Source of the DNA: Chloroflexota bacterium
GTDB lineage: Bacteria > Chloroflexota > Anaerolineae > DUEN01
Direction of reading: 5' to 3'
DNA length: 64,000 bases
Assembly: GCA_013152435.1 (NCBI GenBank)
Contig: JAADGJ010000106.1
Coordinates: 1-64,000 of the forward strand
Of the stretch, positions 32,894 through 44,165 are shown piece by piece. Both the position numbers and the translations under genes were made by a program. The notes beneath the pieces were generated by a model. The model had not been told where the DNA came from. It was given only the letters and a program-made list of their open reading frames with translations, and made no database searches. How positions within the stretch are numbered: position 1 is the first letter of the stretch; each line of letters starts with the position of its first letter.

Positions 32894-34780
32894 ATGATGG
32901 AATACGCCTGGCTTTCACTGGCATTCCCCGTGCTGGGGATCATTCTGAACCTGGCCTTCGGGCGTCGCTGGGGAAAGAACGTCACCGGCATAGTGGCCTC
33001 GGCCGCGGTGTTGCTCTCTTTCCTGGTGGCGGTGGCCCTGTTCATCGCCCTGAACGGCATGCCGCCCGAGGAGCGAACCGTAGAGCAGGTGCTGTGGCGC
33101 TGGATCACCATCGGCTCATTCCAGACGGACATCGGCCTGCTCATCGACCCCCTGTCCGTGCTTATGACGCTGGTGGTCACCGGCGTGGGGTTCCTGATCC
33201 ACGTGTACTCCATTGGCTACATGTGGGAGGACGAGCGCTACGTGCGCTACTTCGTCTACCTGAACCTCTTCGTCCTCATGATGCTCACCCTGGTCCTGGC
33301 CAACGACTTCGTCCAGATGTTCATCGGCTGGGAGGGCGTAGGGCTAGCCTCGTACCTGCTCATCGGGTTCTGGTTCTTCAAACCGAGCGCGGCAGACGCG
33401 GGCAAGAAGGCCTTCCTGGTCAATCGCATCGGCGACGCGGGGTTCATCATCGCCATGATCTGGATCTTTGCGCTCAGCGGCCAGCTGAACTTCCAGGCCC
33501 TGTTCGAGCCCCAAGCCCTGTCCGCCCTGGGGCTGTCGGCCACAGCGATCGGGCTCCTGCTGCTGGTGGCCGCCACGGGGAAATCCGCTCAGATCCCCCT
33601 GTACGTCTGGCTCCCGGACGCCATGGAGGGCCCGACCCCGGTCAGCGCCCTCATCCATGCGGCGACCATGGTGACGGCCGGCGTGTACATGATCGCCCGC
33701 ATGGCGCCGCTCTACGCCATGACGCCGACGGCCATGACCTGGGTGGCCACGATCGGCGTGCTGACGGCCTTCTTCGCCGCCACCATCGCGCTGGCCCAGA
33801 CGGACCTGAAGCGCATCCTGGCCTATTCCACCGTCTCGCAACTGGGGTACATGTTCCTGGGCGTCGGCGTGGGGTCCTTCACCGCCGGCATCTTCCACCT
33901 CTACACGCACGCCTTCTTCAAGGCGCTGCTCTTCCTGGGCGCCGGAAGCGTCATGCACGCGCTGCACGGAGAGCTGGACATCCGCCGGATGGGCGGGCTT
34001 AGGGACAAGCTGCCCACCACGTACAAGACGTTCCTCGTCGGCGCGGCCGCGCTGGCGGGATTCCCGCTGCTCTCCGGCTTCTTCTCCAAGGATGAGATCC
34101 TCCTGGGCGCGTGGGAGCGCTCCCCCCTGTTGTGGCTGATTGGGATCGCGACCGCCTTCATGACGGCCGTGTATTCCTTCCGAGCGGTGTTCACGGTCTT
34201 CTGGGGCACCCCGCGTGACCGCCGGCTGCATACACACGCGCACGAGGCCCCCCGGGTGATGACGGTGCCGCTGATCATCCTGGCCGTCGGCGCCGCGATC
34301 GGAGGGGTGATCGGCCTGCCGCACCTCTCCTGGCTGCACGGCTGGCTGACGCCCGTCTTCGAGGGGGTCATGCACGAGGGGGAGGCGGGGGCCATCGCCT
34401 GGGCCCTGATGGGCGTCTCCGCCCTGGTGGCCCTGGGTGGCATCTATTTCGCCTACTACGCCTTCGTGAGCCATCCCCGCCTGGTGTCCGATATCCGGCA
34501 GACGCTGGGGCCGCTGGACAGCCTGGTACAACACCGATACTACGTGGACGAGATCTACATGGCCGCCATTGTGAACCCGCTGAAAGCCCTGGGCGACTGG
34601 CTGGCGCAGTCCTTCGATCAACAGGGCATTGACGGAGCGGTGAATGGCGTGGCCCAGGGCACCGGCTGGATCGGAGATCGCGTGCGGCGGCTGCAGACGG
34701 GATGGGTGGGCACGTACGCCCTGACGCTGTTCACGGGCGTCGTCCTGCTGGTCCTCTACTTCCTCTGGGTGGCACGTTAG
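32894..34780 (+). CDS. nuoL: NADH-quinone oxidoreductase subunit L
   Basis: A 628-residue antiporter-like proton channel with about 16 helices and the long lateral amphipathic helix near the C-terminus (VNPLKALGDWLAQSFDQQG region). Family motifs are FIGWEGVGLASYLLIGFWF (Glu of TM5), LYVWLPDAMEGPTPVSALIH and RILAYSTVSQLGYMFLG (channel Lys/His). Length is usual. ATG at 32894, with a second ATG directly after; GAGGAAGCG upstream. Confidence 0.96.
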   Translation: MMEYAWLSLAFPVLGIILNLAFGRRWGKNVTGIVASAAVLLSFLVAVALFIALNGMPPEERTVEQVLWRWITIGSFQTDIGLLIDPLSVLMTLVVTGVGFLIHVYSIGYMWEDERYVRYFVYLNLFVLMMLTLVLANDFVQMFIGWEGVGLASYLLIGFWFFKPSAADAGKKAFLVNRIGDAGFIIAMIWIFALSGQLNFQALFEPQALSALGLSATAIGLLLLVAATGKSAQIPLYVWLPDAMEGPTPVSALIHAATMVTAGVYMIARMAPLYAMTPTAMTWVATIGVLTAFFAATIALAQTDLKRILAYSTVSQLGYMFLGVGVGSFTAGIFHLYTHAFFKALLFLGAGSVMHALHGELDIRRMGGLRDKLPTTYKTFLVGAAALAGFPLLSGFFSKDEILLGAWERSPLLWLIGIATAFMTAVYSFRAVFTVFWGTPRDRRLHTHAHEAPRVMTVPLIILAVGAAIGGVIGLPHLSWLHGWLTPVFEGVMHEGEAGAIAWALMGVSALVALGGIYFAYYAFVSHPRLVSDIRQTLGPLDSLVQHRYYVDEIYMAAIVNPLKALGDWLAQSFDQQGIDGAVNGVAQGTGWIGDRVRRLQTGWVGTYALTLFTGVVLLVLYFLWVAR

Positions 34781-34823
34781 GTGCGGGAAGCCACAGGAGA
34801 TCAGAGATCGGAGACGGAGACTT

Positions 34824-36332
34824 ATGACATCGGCTAGTGGCATACCGTGGCTGAGCCTCATCACGTTCCTCCCGCTGGTGGGAGCGCTGATCCTGTTGCT
34901 GCTTCCCAGGCAGGGACGTACGCCCTGGTACTGGGCGATGCTGGTCACGACGGCGACGTTCCTGATCTCCCTGCCGCTGTTCTTCCAGTGGGAGATGGGC
35001 GAGGCCGGATATCAGTTCGTGGAGCGGCTGCCCTGGGCTCCGGAGCTGGGCCTGAATTACATCCTGGGGGTCGATGGCATCAGCCTGCTCCTGGTGCTGT
35101 TGACCACGTTCCTCGGCCCCATCGTGATCCTCTCCTCGTGGAACAGCATCACGGATCGCCCGGTTACGTATCTGTTCCTGATGCTGGTGCTGGAGACGGG
35201 GATCCTGGGGGTGTTCCTGGCCCTGGATCTGGTGCTTTTCTACCTGTTCTGGGAGGCGACCCTGATCCCCATGTACTTCATCATCGGGGTATGGGGCGGG
35301 CCACGCCGGATCTACGCCGCGGTGAAGTTCTTCATCTACACCATGGCGGGCAGCGCCCTCATGCTGGTCGCCATCCTGGTGCTCCGCCAGGCGACCGGCA
35401 CCTTCGACCTGACGGCCATCCTGGGACAGGCGCAGCTGGACCCGAACCTGCAGCGCTGGTTGTTCCTGGCCTTCGCCCTGGCCTTCGCCATCAAGGTCCC
35501 TCTGTTCCCGTTCCACACCTGGCTGCCCGATGCGCATGTGGAGGCCCCCACCGCGGGCTCGGTGATCCTGGCCGGCGTCCTGCTGAAGATGGGCACGTAC
35601 GGCTACGTGCGCTTCGCGCTACCCCTGTTCCCGGAGGCGGCGACCAGCCTGGCCGAGCTGTTCATCGTGCTGGCGGTCATCGGCATCCTCTACGGCGGGA
35701 TCGTGGCGCTGCGCCAGCGGGATTTCAAGAGCCTGGTGGCCTACTCCTCGGTCGCCCATCTGGGGTTCGTCATGCTGGGCATCTTCGCCATGACGCCCCA
35801 GGGGCTGAGCGGCGCCGTGATCCAGATGGTCAACCATGGGCTGAGCACGGGGGCGCTCTTCCTCCTGGTGGGCATGATCTACGAGCGACGGCACACCCGC
35901 CTTCTATCGGACTTCGGCGGCGTGTGGGCGGTGATGCCGATCTATGGGGCGTTCCTGCTGGTGACGATCCTGAGCTCGGCCGGGCTGCCGGGGCTCAACG
36001 GCTTCGTGGGCGAATTCAGCATCCTGGTGGGCGCCTTCCAGACCCACCGCTGGGCGGCCGCCCTGTCAGCGCTGGGCGTGATCGTGGCCGCCTGGTACCT
36101 GCTTCACGCCTTCCGGGAGGTCATGCAAGGGCCGCTGGACAAGCAGGAGAACAAGCACCTGACGGACCTCTCCAGGCGAGAGGTGCTGATCCTGGTGCCC
36201 ATCACGGTCATGTTCCTCATCATCGGGCTGTTCCCGAGCCTGTTCCTGGATCGCATCAACCCGACGGTGATGGAGCTCCAGCAGCACATCGCCCAATATC
36301 AGGCGCCCGCCATCACGTTCCTGTGGAAGTAG
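34824..36332 (+). CDS. nuoM: NADH-quinone oxidoreductase subunit M
   Basis: A 502-residue antiporter-like subunit with about 14 helices. Motifs are FLFWEATLIPMYFIIGVWGG (channel Glu), FHTWLPDAHVEAPTAGSVIL and FKSLVAYSSVAHLGFVMLG. It pairs with NuoL and NuoN in the membrane arm. 43 bp separate it from nuoL, a stretch containing the GGAGATCAGAGATCGGAGAC phrase. The C-terminus is intact. Confidence 0.96.
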   Translation: MTSASGIPWLSLITFLPLVGALILLLLPRQGRTPWYWAMLVTTATFLISLPLFFQWEMGEAGYQFVERLPWAPELGLNYILGVDGISLLLVLLTTFLGPIVILSSWNSITDRPVTYLFLMLVLETGILGVFLALDLVLFYLFWEATLIPMYFIIGVWGGPRRIYAAVKFFIYTMAGSALMLVAILVLRQATGTFDLTAILGQAQLDPNLQRWLFLAFALAFAIKVPLFPFHTWLPDAHVEAPTAGSVILAGVLLKMGTYGYVRFALPLFPEAATSLAELFIVLAVIGILYGGIVALRQRDFKSLVAYSSVAHLGFVMLGIFAMTPQGLSGAVIQMVNHGLSTGALFLLVGMIYERRHTRLLSDFGGVWAVMPIYGAFLLVTILSSAGLPGLNGFVGEFSILVGAFQTHRWAAALSALGVIVAAWYLLHAFREVMQGPLDKQENKHLTDLSRREVLILVPITVMFLIIGLFPSLFLDRINPTVMELQQHIAQYQAPAITFLWK

Positions 36333-36436
36333 AGGGCGAACATGCCGGACATGGAGGACGGCAGATCGCACACGATCGTACCCAATCGCCGTGTTTGATT
36401 CCTGCACGTTGCACGCCTGAGAACAGGTGAACCCGT

Positions 36437-37864
36437 ATGGATAGCATTCAAGTTTCGCTCGTTCCCGTGTTACCCGAAGTCATCCTTCTGGTCACCGCCA
36501 TCGCGGTCCTGGCCGTGGACACCCTCATCGGCGACAAGCGGTGGCTGACGTGGGTCGGCCTGCTGGGGGTCGTCCTGGCCGGGGGCGCCGCGTACAGGCT
36601 GGCATCCCAGCCCCCGCAGGACTTCCAGGGGATGGCCGTATCCGACGCGTATACGGCGTTCTTCCGCCTCATCATCTTCACCGCCACCGGCCTGGGCCTG
36701 CTGGTGGCGATGAACTGGCTGGACGCCCACGGCGAGCAGCAGGGGGAATACAACGGATTGCTCTTGCTGGCAGCCCTCGGCATGACATTGATGGCCGCGG
36801 CCACGCACCTGGTGCTGGTCTTCGTCGCCCTGGAGGTGCTCTCCCTGAGCCTGTATATCCTGGCCGGCTTCGAGCGTGAGCGGGCGACTTCCGGAGAGGC
36901 CGCGCTGAAGTACCTGTTGCTGGGCGCCTTCTCCTCGGCCTTCTTCCTCTACGGAATCGCGCTGGTGTACGCGGGCACGGGAGCGCTGGATTTCGCCGGC
37001 ATCGCGCAGGCCGCCTCCCTCACGCCCACCTTCCTGATCGGCATCGCGCTGCTGATCGTGGGCTTTGGGTTCAAGGTGGCCGCCGTCCCCTTCCACATGT
37101 GGACGCCGGATGTGTACCAGGGCGCGCCAACCCCCATCACGGCGTTCATGTCGGTGGGGGCCAAGGCGGCCGGGTTCGCCGCCTTCCTGCGCCTCTTCAC
37201 GGGGGCGCTTCAGGCCGGCAGGGCGACGTGGGTGCCCGCGATCGCGGCGCTGGCGGTGCTCACCATGACGGTGGGCAATCTGGCCGCGCTGCGACAGAGC
37301 AGCCTCAAGCGTATGCTGGCCTACTCCTCCATCGCCCACGCGGGCTACATCCTGATCGGCCTGGCCGCGGCCAACGCCAGCGGCGTGGCCGCCGTGCTCT
37401 TCTACCTCTTCGTGTACGCCTTCATGAACATCGGCGCGTTCGCCGTCGTCATCGCCCTGGAACGCCAGGGGGAGGGGGACGTGCTGGCCGACCAGGCCCG
37501 GGGCCTGGCCCGGTCCCACCCCGTACTGGCGGCGGCCATGGCGATCTTCATGCTCGCCCTGACCGGGATCCCCCCTCTGGCGGGGTTCTTCGGCAAGCTC
37601 TACCTGTTCCAGGCGGCCGTGGAGGCGGACCTCGCCTGGCTGGCCATCGTCGGGGTGATCAACTCGGCCATCTCCGCCTACTACTACCTGCGCGTGGTGG
37701 TGGCCATGTACATGTCCGAGGAGGAGGTCCCACCGACGGTGGCCTGGCGACCGGTCCTGGCGGTGGTCACCGGGATCGCGGCCCTGTTGGTCATCATCAT
37801 CGGGCTGTACCCGGGGGTGTGGCTGGACCTGGCCCAGCGCGGTATCCAGGCCATCCTGGGGTGA
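36437..37864 (+). CDS. nuoN: NADH-quinone oxidoreductase subunit N
   Basis: A 475-residue antiporter-like subunit and the last gene of the operon. Motifs are LVFVALEVLSLSLYILAGFE (channel Glu), FHMWTPDVYQGAPTPITAFM and KRMLAYSSIAHAGYILIG. It follows nuoM after 104 bp, in which I see no gene. A strong bidirectional hairpin follows at 37892. Confidence 0.96.
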   Translation: MDSIQVSLVPVLPEVILLVTAIAVLAVDTLIGDKRWLTWVGLLGVVLAGGAAYRLASQPPQDFQGMAVSDAYTAFFRLIIFTATGLGLLVAMNWLDAHGEQQGEYNGLLLLAALGMTLMAAATHLVLVFVALEVLSLSLYILAGFERERATSGEAALKYLLLGAFSSAFFLYGIALVYAGTGALDFAGIAQAASLTPTFLIGIALLIVGFGFKVAAVPFHMWTPDVYQGAPTPITAFMSVGAKAAGFAAFLRLFTGALQAGRATWVPAIAALAVLTMTVGNLAALRQSSLKRMLAYSSIAHAGYILIGLAAANASGVAAVLFYLFVYAFMNIGAFAVVIALERQGEGDVLADQARGLARSHPVLAAAMAIFMLALTGIPPLAGFFGKLYLFQAAVEADLAWLAIVGVINSAISAYYYLRVVVAMYMSEEEVPPTVAWRPVLAVVTGIAALLVIIIGLYPGVWLDLAQRGIQAILG

Positions 37865-37891
37865 TCCCCCGCAGATCATTACGACAACAAA

Positions 37892-37921
37892 AGGGCCTCT
37901 GTCAGCTAAGACAGAGGCCCT
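37892..37921. terminator. Bidirectional terminator between nuoN and trxB
   Basis: AGGGCCTCTGTC (37892-37903), loop AGCTAA, GACAGAGGCCCT (37910-37921); a perfect 12-bp stem. On the minus strand it is followed by TTTGTTGTCG, a better T tract than on the plus strand, so it best terminates trxB but can also end the nuo operon. Confidence 0.88.
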
Positions 37922-37947
37922 GGTGATTTCATCGGGATCAGCACCGG

Positions 37948-38919
37948 CTACGAGGCCAGCGCCTCCTCCTTGATCCCCTCGTACGTGCGGTCCTCCAGCT
38001 CGGCGATGAACTTCTCCGCCTCCATCGCCGCCGCACATCCCTGTCCCACGGACGTGGCGACCTGTCGGAAGATCCGATCCTGGATCTCGCCGGCGGCGAA
38101 CACGCCGGGCACGCTGGTATGTCCACGCTTATCGGTGATCACATAGCCCAGATCGTCCATCTCCAGCTGGCCTACGAAGAGCTCGCTGTTGGGCACGTGG
38201 CCGATGTAGATGAAGACGCCGTCGGTCTTGAGCTCGCTCACCTCTCCCGTCTTCACGTTCTTCAACGTGACCGACTGGACCATGCTGTCGCCGTTGATCG
38301 ATGTGACCACCGAGTTCCAGATGAACTCGATCTTGTCATTGGCAAACGCGCGACGCTGGAGCACCTGGCTGGCGCGCAGTTGATCACGGCGATGAACGAT
38401 GCGCACCTTGGAGGCGAAGCGGGTCAGGAAGATTCCTTCCTCCAGCGCGCTGTCCCCCCCACCTACGACCACGATCTCCTTTCCACGGAAGAAGAAGCCA
38501 TCGCAGGTGGCGCAATAGGAGACGCCTCGCCCGGTGAACTCCTGCTCTCCCGGCACGCCCAGCTTACGCGGCGTGGCACCTGTCGCCACGATCACGGCTT
38601 TGGCCGCGTATTGCTTCCCGCTGGAGGTCTCCACCACAAAGGGATGCCGCTGGAAATCCACCTTCGTCACGTAATCATACTCAATGCGGCAGCCGAACTT
38701 CTCCGCCTGTTGCTGCATGCGCTCCACCAGCTCAGGGCCGGTGACCCCCTCCGGAAACCCGGGGTAGTTCTCCACCTCGTTCGTGATGGACACCTGACCG
38801 CCCACCTCGTTGCCGGTGAACAGCAAAGGGTTCAGCTCCGCCCGGGCCGTATACAGCCCGGCCGTGAGCCCTGCCGGTCCGCTACCGATGATGATGACGT
38901 TCTCCACCTGCTCGCTCAT
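37948..38919 (-). CDS. trxB: Thioredoxin reductase
   Basis: A 323-residue FAD/NADPH disulfide reductase of the low-molecular-weight class. FAD motif [17 protein letters not shown], active-site CATC in [18 protein letters not shown] motif [10 protein letters not shown] followed by HRRDQLRA, and the C-terminal FAD contact [12 protein letters not shown] are all present. The ATG at 38919 ([11 protein letters not shown]) is chosen because GAGGAGAAAGAG precedes it; an open extension of 34 codons upstream lacks family similarity. It reduces thioredoxin in the cytoplasm. rsmE, prmA and dnaJ lie upstream on the same strand. Confidence 0.94.
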   Translation of the reverse strand: MSEQVENVIIIGSGPAGLTAGLYTARAELNPLLFTGNEVGGQVSITNEVENYPGFPEGVTGPELVERMQQQAEKFGCRIEYDYVTKVDFQRHPFVVETSSGKQYAAKAVIVATGATPRKLGVPGEQEFTGRGVSYCATCDGFFFRGKEIVVVGGGDSALEEGIFLTRFASKVRIVHRRDQLRASQVLQRRAFANDKIEFIWNSVVTSINGDSMVQSVTLKNVKTGEVSELKTDGVFIYIGHVPNSELFVGQLEMDDLGYVITDKRGHTSVPGVFAAGEIQDRIFRQVATSVGQGCAAAMEAEKFIAELEDRTYEGIKEEALAS

Positions 38920-39010
38920 CTCTTTCTCCTCGCCATGAAAATTCGCAATAGGATCCCATCTTTTTCTCATCGCAATCCACGATGCCCACCCGACCCGGCT
39001 GCCGGAACGA

Positions 39011-39763
39011 CTACGCCGCATGGACGCCCGGCGGCGCCAGCTCGCCCGCGTGGTACATCACCAGGGCCACGGCCACGATGGCAGCCGTCTCCGCACGCAA
39101 CGTGCGCGGCCCCAGCGAGAAGGGGAGGAGCCCCTGGGCCCTCGCCAGCGCCACCTCCTCCGGCGTGAATCCGCCCTCCGGGCCGATCAACAGGGCCACG
39201 TCGCCCGGCCGGTCGGTGAACAGGGAGTCCAGAGAGCGCTGCGATTCCCCCGCCCAGCCGATCAGGCCCAGATCAGCCGTGGCCGCCTGCTGACAGGCGG
39301 CCGCAAACGTCACCGGCTCCACGATCTGGGGGACGCGGGCCCGGCCGCACTGCTCGGCGGCCTCCTGCGCGATGCGCTCCCACCGGGCCATCCGGTGAGA
39401 CGAGAGGGGGAGATCACGAACCACGGTCCGCTCGGTGACCATCGGCACGAAGCGGGCCACGCCCAACTCGGTCCCCTTCTGCACGATCCACTCAAAGCGA
39501 GAGCCCTTGATCAGCGCGGCGTACAGGACCAACGAGACACGGGGCTCACCGGTCGCATCCTCCCGTCCGACCACCCGGCCGACGGCCTCATCCCGCTCCA
39601 CACGCTGCAGGGTCACGCGATAGAGCGAGCCCCGCCCGTCCAGCACGGCCACCATGTCGCCCGGCCGTAACCGGAGCACCCGGGCCATCTGCCGCGCCGC
39701 GGGTTTCGGGAAACGGACCTGTCCCTGCCGGATCGCCTCGGGGGGCACAAAGAAACGATGCAT
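39011..39763 (-). CDS. rsmE: 16S rRNA (uracil1498-N3)-methyltransferase
   Basis: A 250-residue SPOUT methyltransferase. N-terminal PUA-like domain ([19 protein letters not shown]...HVLRL-type motif seen as [11 protein letters not shown]), then the trefoil-knot domain with [16 protein letters not shown] and [19 protein letters not shown] at 39763 overlaps the TGA of prmA by one base (TGATG), a common prmA-rsmE arrangement. An open extension of 26 codons inside prmA is not part of the protein. Confidence 0.93.
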   Translation of the reverse strand: MHRFFVPPEAIRQGQVRFPKPAARQMARVLRLRPGDMVAVLDGRGSLYRVTLQRVERDEAVGRVVGREDATGEPRVSLVLYAALIKGSRFEWIVQKGTELGVARFVPMVTERTVVRDLPLSSHRMARWERIAQEAAEQCGRARVPQIVEPVTFAAACQQAATADLGLIGWAGESQRSLDSLFTDRPGDVALLIGPEGGFTPEEVALARAQGLLPFSLGPRTLRAETAAIVAVALVMYHAGELAPPGVHAA

Positions 39764-40665
39764 CAGCCTGCATCCGGGGCCCGAGCCGCCAGCGCAGCCC
39801 AGTCGCCCTCCTCCTGCTGCTCCAACACGCGCAATCCACACGACGTGATGGCCGAGACCACATCGTCCACCTGTGAGGTGAGCATCCCGGAGGTGATCAA
39901 GACGCCGTTCGCCTTCAACCGATCGGCCAAACCGTCCGCCAACAGTTTGATGACGACATCGGCCAAAATGTTACACAGGATCAGATCATAGCGGCCCTCC
40001 GGGGGGAGGGCTCCCATGGTGACCTGGATCCGATCGCTCAGGCCATTGCGCTCCGCGTTCTCCCGGGTCGCCTGGACCGCAGCCGGATCGATATCCCGGG
40101 CGTGAACCCGGGCAGCGCCCAGTTTGGCGGCCGCCAGGGAGAGGATGCCGGATCCCGAGCCCTGGTCCAGGACGCAGATCCCCGGGCGAAGGTAGCGCTC
40201 CAACAGCCTCAGACAAAGACGTGTGGTCGGGTGTAGCCCGGTGCCGAACGCCATGCCCGGGTCGAGCTCGATCACCACGTCGTTCGGGGAGGGCTCCCAG
40301 GCGTGCCAGCTCGGCTTGATCACCAGGCGAGCTCCAACGCGCAACGGCTGGAACTGGGATTTCCAGCCGTCGATCCAGTCCTCCTGGGCCAACTCCCGAA
40401 ACTGGGGCTCAGGGATCGGATAGATCTGCCCCAGATGCCAAAGGCCCTCCTCCACGCGCTGCCGGATCGCATCCACGCGCTCGTCGATCGGCAGATAGGT
40501 CTTCACGACGACGGAGGAGTCTTTGAGCTCGCCGCGAGCGTCGTATCCATTGATCTCGACCACCGCGCCGCCGTTGCCCTCCGGAGGAGCGAACCGATTG
40601 AACAGCTCACAGACGGCCTCGGCTGCCTCCTGGTCCACGCGAACGCTGATCTCCAGCCACCTCAT
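39763..40665 (-). CDS. prmA: Ribosomal protein L11 methyltransferase
   Basis: A 300-residue class I SAM methyltransferase that modifies L11. The N-terminal substrate-recognition domain is followed by the SAM motif VLDQGSGSGILSLAAAKLGA (about 170-190) and the post-I acidic residue in ARDIDPAAVQ. DLILCNILADVV matches the PrmA NPPF-like segment (N-I-L-A). Immediately followed by rsmE and 11 bp downstream of dnaJ on the same strand, so dnaJ-prmA-rsmE is a conserved transcription unit. Confidence 0.94.
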   Translation of the reverse strand: MRWLEISVRVDQEAAEAVCELFNRFAPPEGNGGAVVEINGYDARGELKDSSVVVKTYLPIDERVDAIRQRVEEGLWHLGQIYPIPEPQFRELAQEDWIDGWKSQFQPLRVGARLVIKPSWHAWEPSPNDVVIELDPGMAFGTGLHPTTRLCLRLLERYLRPGICVLDQGSGSGILSLAAAKLGAARVHARDIDPAAVQATRENAERNGLSDRIQVTMGALPPEGRYDLILCNILADVVIKLLADGLADRLKANGVLITSGMLTSQVDDVVSAITSCGLRVLEQQEEGDWAALAARAPDAG

Positions 40666-40676
40666 CGCTCGCCGGC

Positions 40677-41858
<1,182 letters not shown>

Positions 41859-41939
41859 TCACAAACTCAGCCCCCCTATCGTTATCACATACGGAACGAG
41901 ACGGGGGGCTCATACTGCTATACCGGACAAACCGCTAGC

Positions 41940-41968
41940 ATCATACGTCAAGATCTGTTGTTTGTCAA
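41940..41968 (-). promoter_or_regulatory. Promoter of dnaJ-prmA-rsmE
   Basis: On the minus strand, TTGACA (41968-41963), a 17-base spacer, then TATGAT (41945-41940). The leader is about 100 nt. No heat-shock-type inverted repeat was recognised. Confidence 0.8.
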
Positions 41969-42029
41969 TGTGGCAAAAGTCCGCTATTTCCGCCGAAACA
42001 GGCGCATCTTCCACGCCGCGATGGTGTAT

Positions 42030-42215
42030 CCTTTTCGGTGGAAACGCGGCAGGAGCCTTGAGGGGCACACCCCCTCAAAAGAAACCTCCCGGTTTCCGCC
42101 TCTCACCCGCCTCGACCGACCTCGTCCACCCGAATCAGGCCGGGAAAGGGCAGGTGCCAGGCAGAGAAGAGGGTGATTGGGCGGAGGGAGGTCCTTCCGC
42201 ATCTCCCTTGAGGGC
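42030..42215. repeat. Diverged hairpin-bearing repeat in the dnaJ/flavodoxin gap
   Basis: TTGAGGGGCACACCCCCTCAA is a hairpin here, described as stems GAGGGG and CCCCTC. It is followed by CTCTCACCCGCCTCGACC, then GGGAAAGGGCAGGTGCCAGG and a GGGAGG/CCTTCC pair. The order (hairpin, pyrimidine arm, purine arm, hairpin) parallels the repeats at 11872 and 43776, but sequence identity is low. The gap 41835-42340 otherwise holds the dnaJ promoter and, near 42304, a weak TACACT -10 for the flavodoxin gene. Confidence 0.45.
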
Positions 42216-42340
42216 TTGCGATGAGGTCGCGGGTCGTCTCGCGGAATTCCCACCATTTTGGATACACTATCGCGCCCACCGGGCAAGAGCATCGCAGATA
42301 TGGTACACTATGTAGGATCCTAAGTCAGTGAGGAGGGAAC

Positions 42341-42895
42341 ATGAACGTGATCGTGCTCAGCTCCAGTCCAAATCGAGATGGCCTGACGGCAGCCTGCGCG
42401 GCCGCGGCGGTAGAAGGCATCCGCCAGGCCGGCGGCCAGGCCGAAGAGGTACGGCTCAACGACCTGGACATCGGATTGTGCCAGGCATGTGGCAACGGCT
42501 GGGGAACCTGTCTGAACGAGCATGAATGCCAGGAAGAGGACGATTTCCAACCCCTGCACGCTCGCGTCCGGGGGGCGGATGCGCTGGTCCTGGTCACCCC
42601 GGTCTACTGGGGGGATCTGAGCGAGTCCGCGAAGGCGTTCACGGACCGGCTGCGACGATGTGAGGCGCCCCGGCGGGAGGAAAGCGCCCTCTTCGGGAAG
42701 CCGGTCATCGCCGTGGCAGCCGCTGGCGGCAGCGGCGGCGGCATGATCACCTGTCTGCTGAGCATGGAACGCTGGATCCAGCACATCCGGGCCCGCGTGT
42801 TCGATCTCATCCCGGTGAACCGCTGGAGCCGAGACTACAAGCTGGTGGCGATCCGGGAGGCCGCCCGGGCGATGGCGGAGGAGTTGATGTCCTGA
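42341..42895 (+). CDS. Flavodoxin-family NAD(P)H-dependent FMN reductase-like protein
   Basis: 184 residues. N-terminal phosphate loop SSSPNRDGLTAACAAAA binds FMN phosphate, and VTPVYWGDLSESAKAFTDR is the second flavin contact. A cysteine cluster CQACGNGWGTC...EC (C-x2-C-x6-C-x5-C) follows residue ~45 and resembles the motif of iron-sulfur flavoproteins, though spacing differs from the published compact motif. GGGMITCLLSMERW is near the C-terminus. AGTGAGGAGGGAAC precedes ATG. It may supply redox equivalents in the following sugar cluster; role unproven. Confidence 0.82.
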   Translation: MNVIVLSSSPNRDGLTAACAAAAVEGIRQAGGQAEEVRLNDLDIGLCQACGNGWGTCLNEHECQEEDDFQPLHARVRGADALVLVTPVYWGDLSESAKAFTDRLRRCEAPRREESALFGKPVIAVAAAGGSGGGMITCLLSMERWIQHIRARVFDLIPVNRWSRDYKLVAIREAARAMAEELMS

Positions 42896-42923
42896 GGGCT
42901 CCGTCGCGGGGAGGGGGTTTGCG

Positions 42924-43775
42924 ATGCGCACATTTGGATTTCTGGCCTCTCTGGACTTCTCCAGCTGGAGGCCTGAGGAGGTCGTTCGTGAGCTGGGCTA
43001 CCAGGCCGTGGAATGGCCGCTGGATCACTATCACCCTCAGCGGAAGGGACGCGATGCGCTGTCCCATCTGGTGAAGGTGTCGGCCGAGGCCGGGCTGGAG
43101 GTATCGGAGGTCGTCGCACAGCATGACATACTGACGCCGGACAGGGACCTGCATCGCACCCGCCTGAACCTGGTGCGGGAATGCATCCAGGTGGCCGGAG
43201 ATGCGGGGGTACAGGTCGTCAACGTATTCACCGGGCCGGCCCCCTGGGATCCCCAGGCGCCCAGGCTGGGGGTGGACATCAGCGAGGGGGAGGCCTGGGA
43301 CATCCTGCAGCGGGCCTTCGACGAACTGGTGCCGCTGGCCGAGCGCTCGGGTGTCTACCTGGCCGTCGAGGCCGTGTTCGGGCATCTGGCCCACGACTAC
43401 TACACCGTCCAGGAGCTTCTGCGGCGCTACGACAGCCCCCATCTGGGGATCAACATGGACCCCTCCCACTACCGCCTCTACGACAACGACGTCCCGTGGG
43501 TCATCCGACAGCTTGGCCCCCGCATCTACCACGTCCACCTCAAGGACGTGATCGGTCGGCCGGGCGTGCACGGCCGGGATTTCATGTTCCCCATGCTGGG
43601 CGAGGGGATGATCGACTGGGAGGCGTTCGCGTCGGCCCTCGACGAGGTAGGGTACACGGGGGCGCTCTCGGTGGAGTTCGAGTCGTTCACCTACTACCGG
43701 ACCGTCCTCAAGGGCGATCCGGCGAAGGCCGCGGCCATCAGCATGGAACAGATCCGGGCGCTGTTCCCGGCCTAG
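42924..43775 (+). CDS. Sugar phosphate isomerase/epimerase family protein (AP-endonuclease-2-like barrel)
   Basis: A 283-residue TIM-barrel protein. Metal-ligand motifs typical of the family are YLAVEAVFGHLAHD (Glu), NMDPSHYRLY (Asp/His), YHVHLKDVIGRPG (His-x-His) and ALSVEFESFTYY (Glu). Such proteins isomerise or epimerise sugars, inosose or hydroxypyruvate. It starts 28 bp after the flavodoxin-family gene. Its TAG stop codon is also the 3-bp repeat flanking repeat copy C, so the element abuts the coding end exactly. Substrate unknown; neighbours suggest sugar or polyol catabolism. Confidence 0.87.
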   Translation: MRTFGFLASLDFSSWRPEEVVRELGYQAVEWPLDHYHPQRKGRDALSHLVKVSAEAGLEVSEVVAQHDILTPDRDLHRTRLNLVRECIQVAGDAGVQVVNVFTGPAPWDPQAPRLGVDISEGEAWDILQRAFDELVPLAERSGVYLAVEAVFGHLAHDYYTVQELLRRYDSPHLGINMDPSHYRLYDNDVPWVIRQLGPRIYHVHLKDVIGRPGVHGRDFMFPMLGEGMIDWEAFASALDEVGYTGALSVEFESFTYYRTVLKGDPAKAAAISMEQIRALFPA

Positions 43776-44014
43776 GAGTGTGTCTGAAATTTACCGGCAA
43801 GGTGCCTGAGGGGGCTCCCTCAGCTACCAGCCCCACAGGGGGAGGTGTGGAGGGGGCCTCCCCTCCACGGAAATCCCACTTTTCCGGCCTGCACCTGCCT
43901 TTCTCGGCCCTTCCCGAAGGACCCGGGCCGAGGCCGGGCAGGTCGAAGGCAGAAGAGGGACTTTTTCCGGGGGGCTCCCCACAGCAGAAGCAACGGCATT
44001 TCTCAGACGCGCTC
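43776..44014. repeat. MITE-like repeat, copy C (239 bp) with TAG direct repeats
   Basis: It starts GAGTGTGTCTGAAATTTACC and ends, on the minus strand, GAGCGCGTCTGAGAAATG. TAG flanks both ends (43773-43775 and 44015-44017); the left TAG is the stop codon of the upstream gene. Internal hairpins GTGGAGGGGG/CCTCCCCTCCAC and pyrimidine/purine arms are as in the other copies. After it, 44030-44095 carries an ACCGCAGAGACGCC...GGCGGTG inverted repeat. Confidence 0.88.
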
Positions 44015-44165
44015 TAGGGGATACTGACAAACCGCAGAGACGCCGGGGGCGCGGAGAATTGAGCATCTCCACGCTCTCTGCGCCTCGGCGGTGCATCTTC
44101 ATCATCAAACTCCTAGCCTTCACTGCACATGAAAGTGCCCAACCAGATTTGGGCAGGAGGCGACC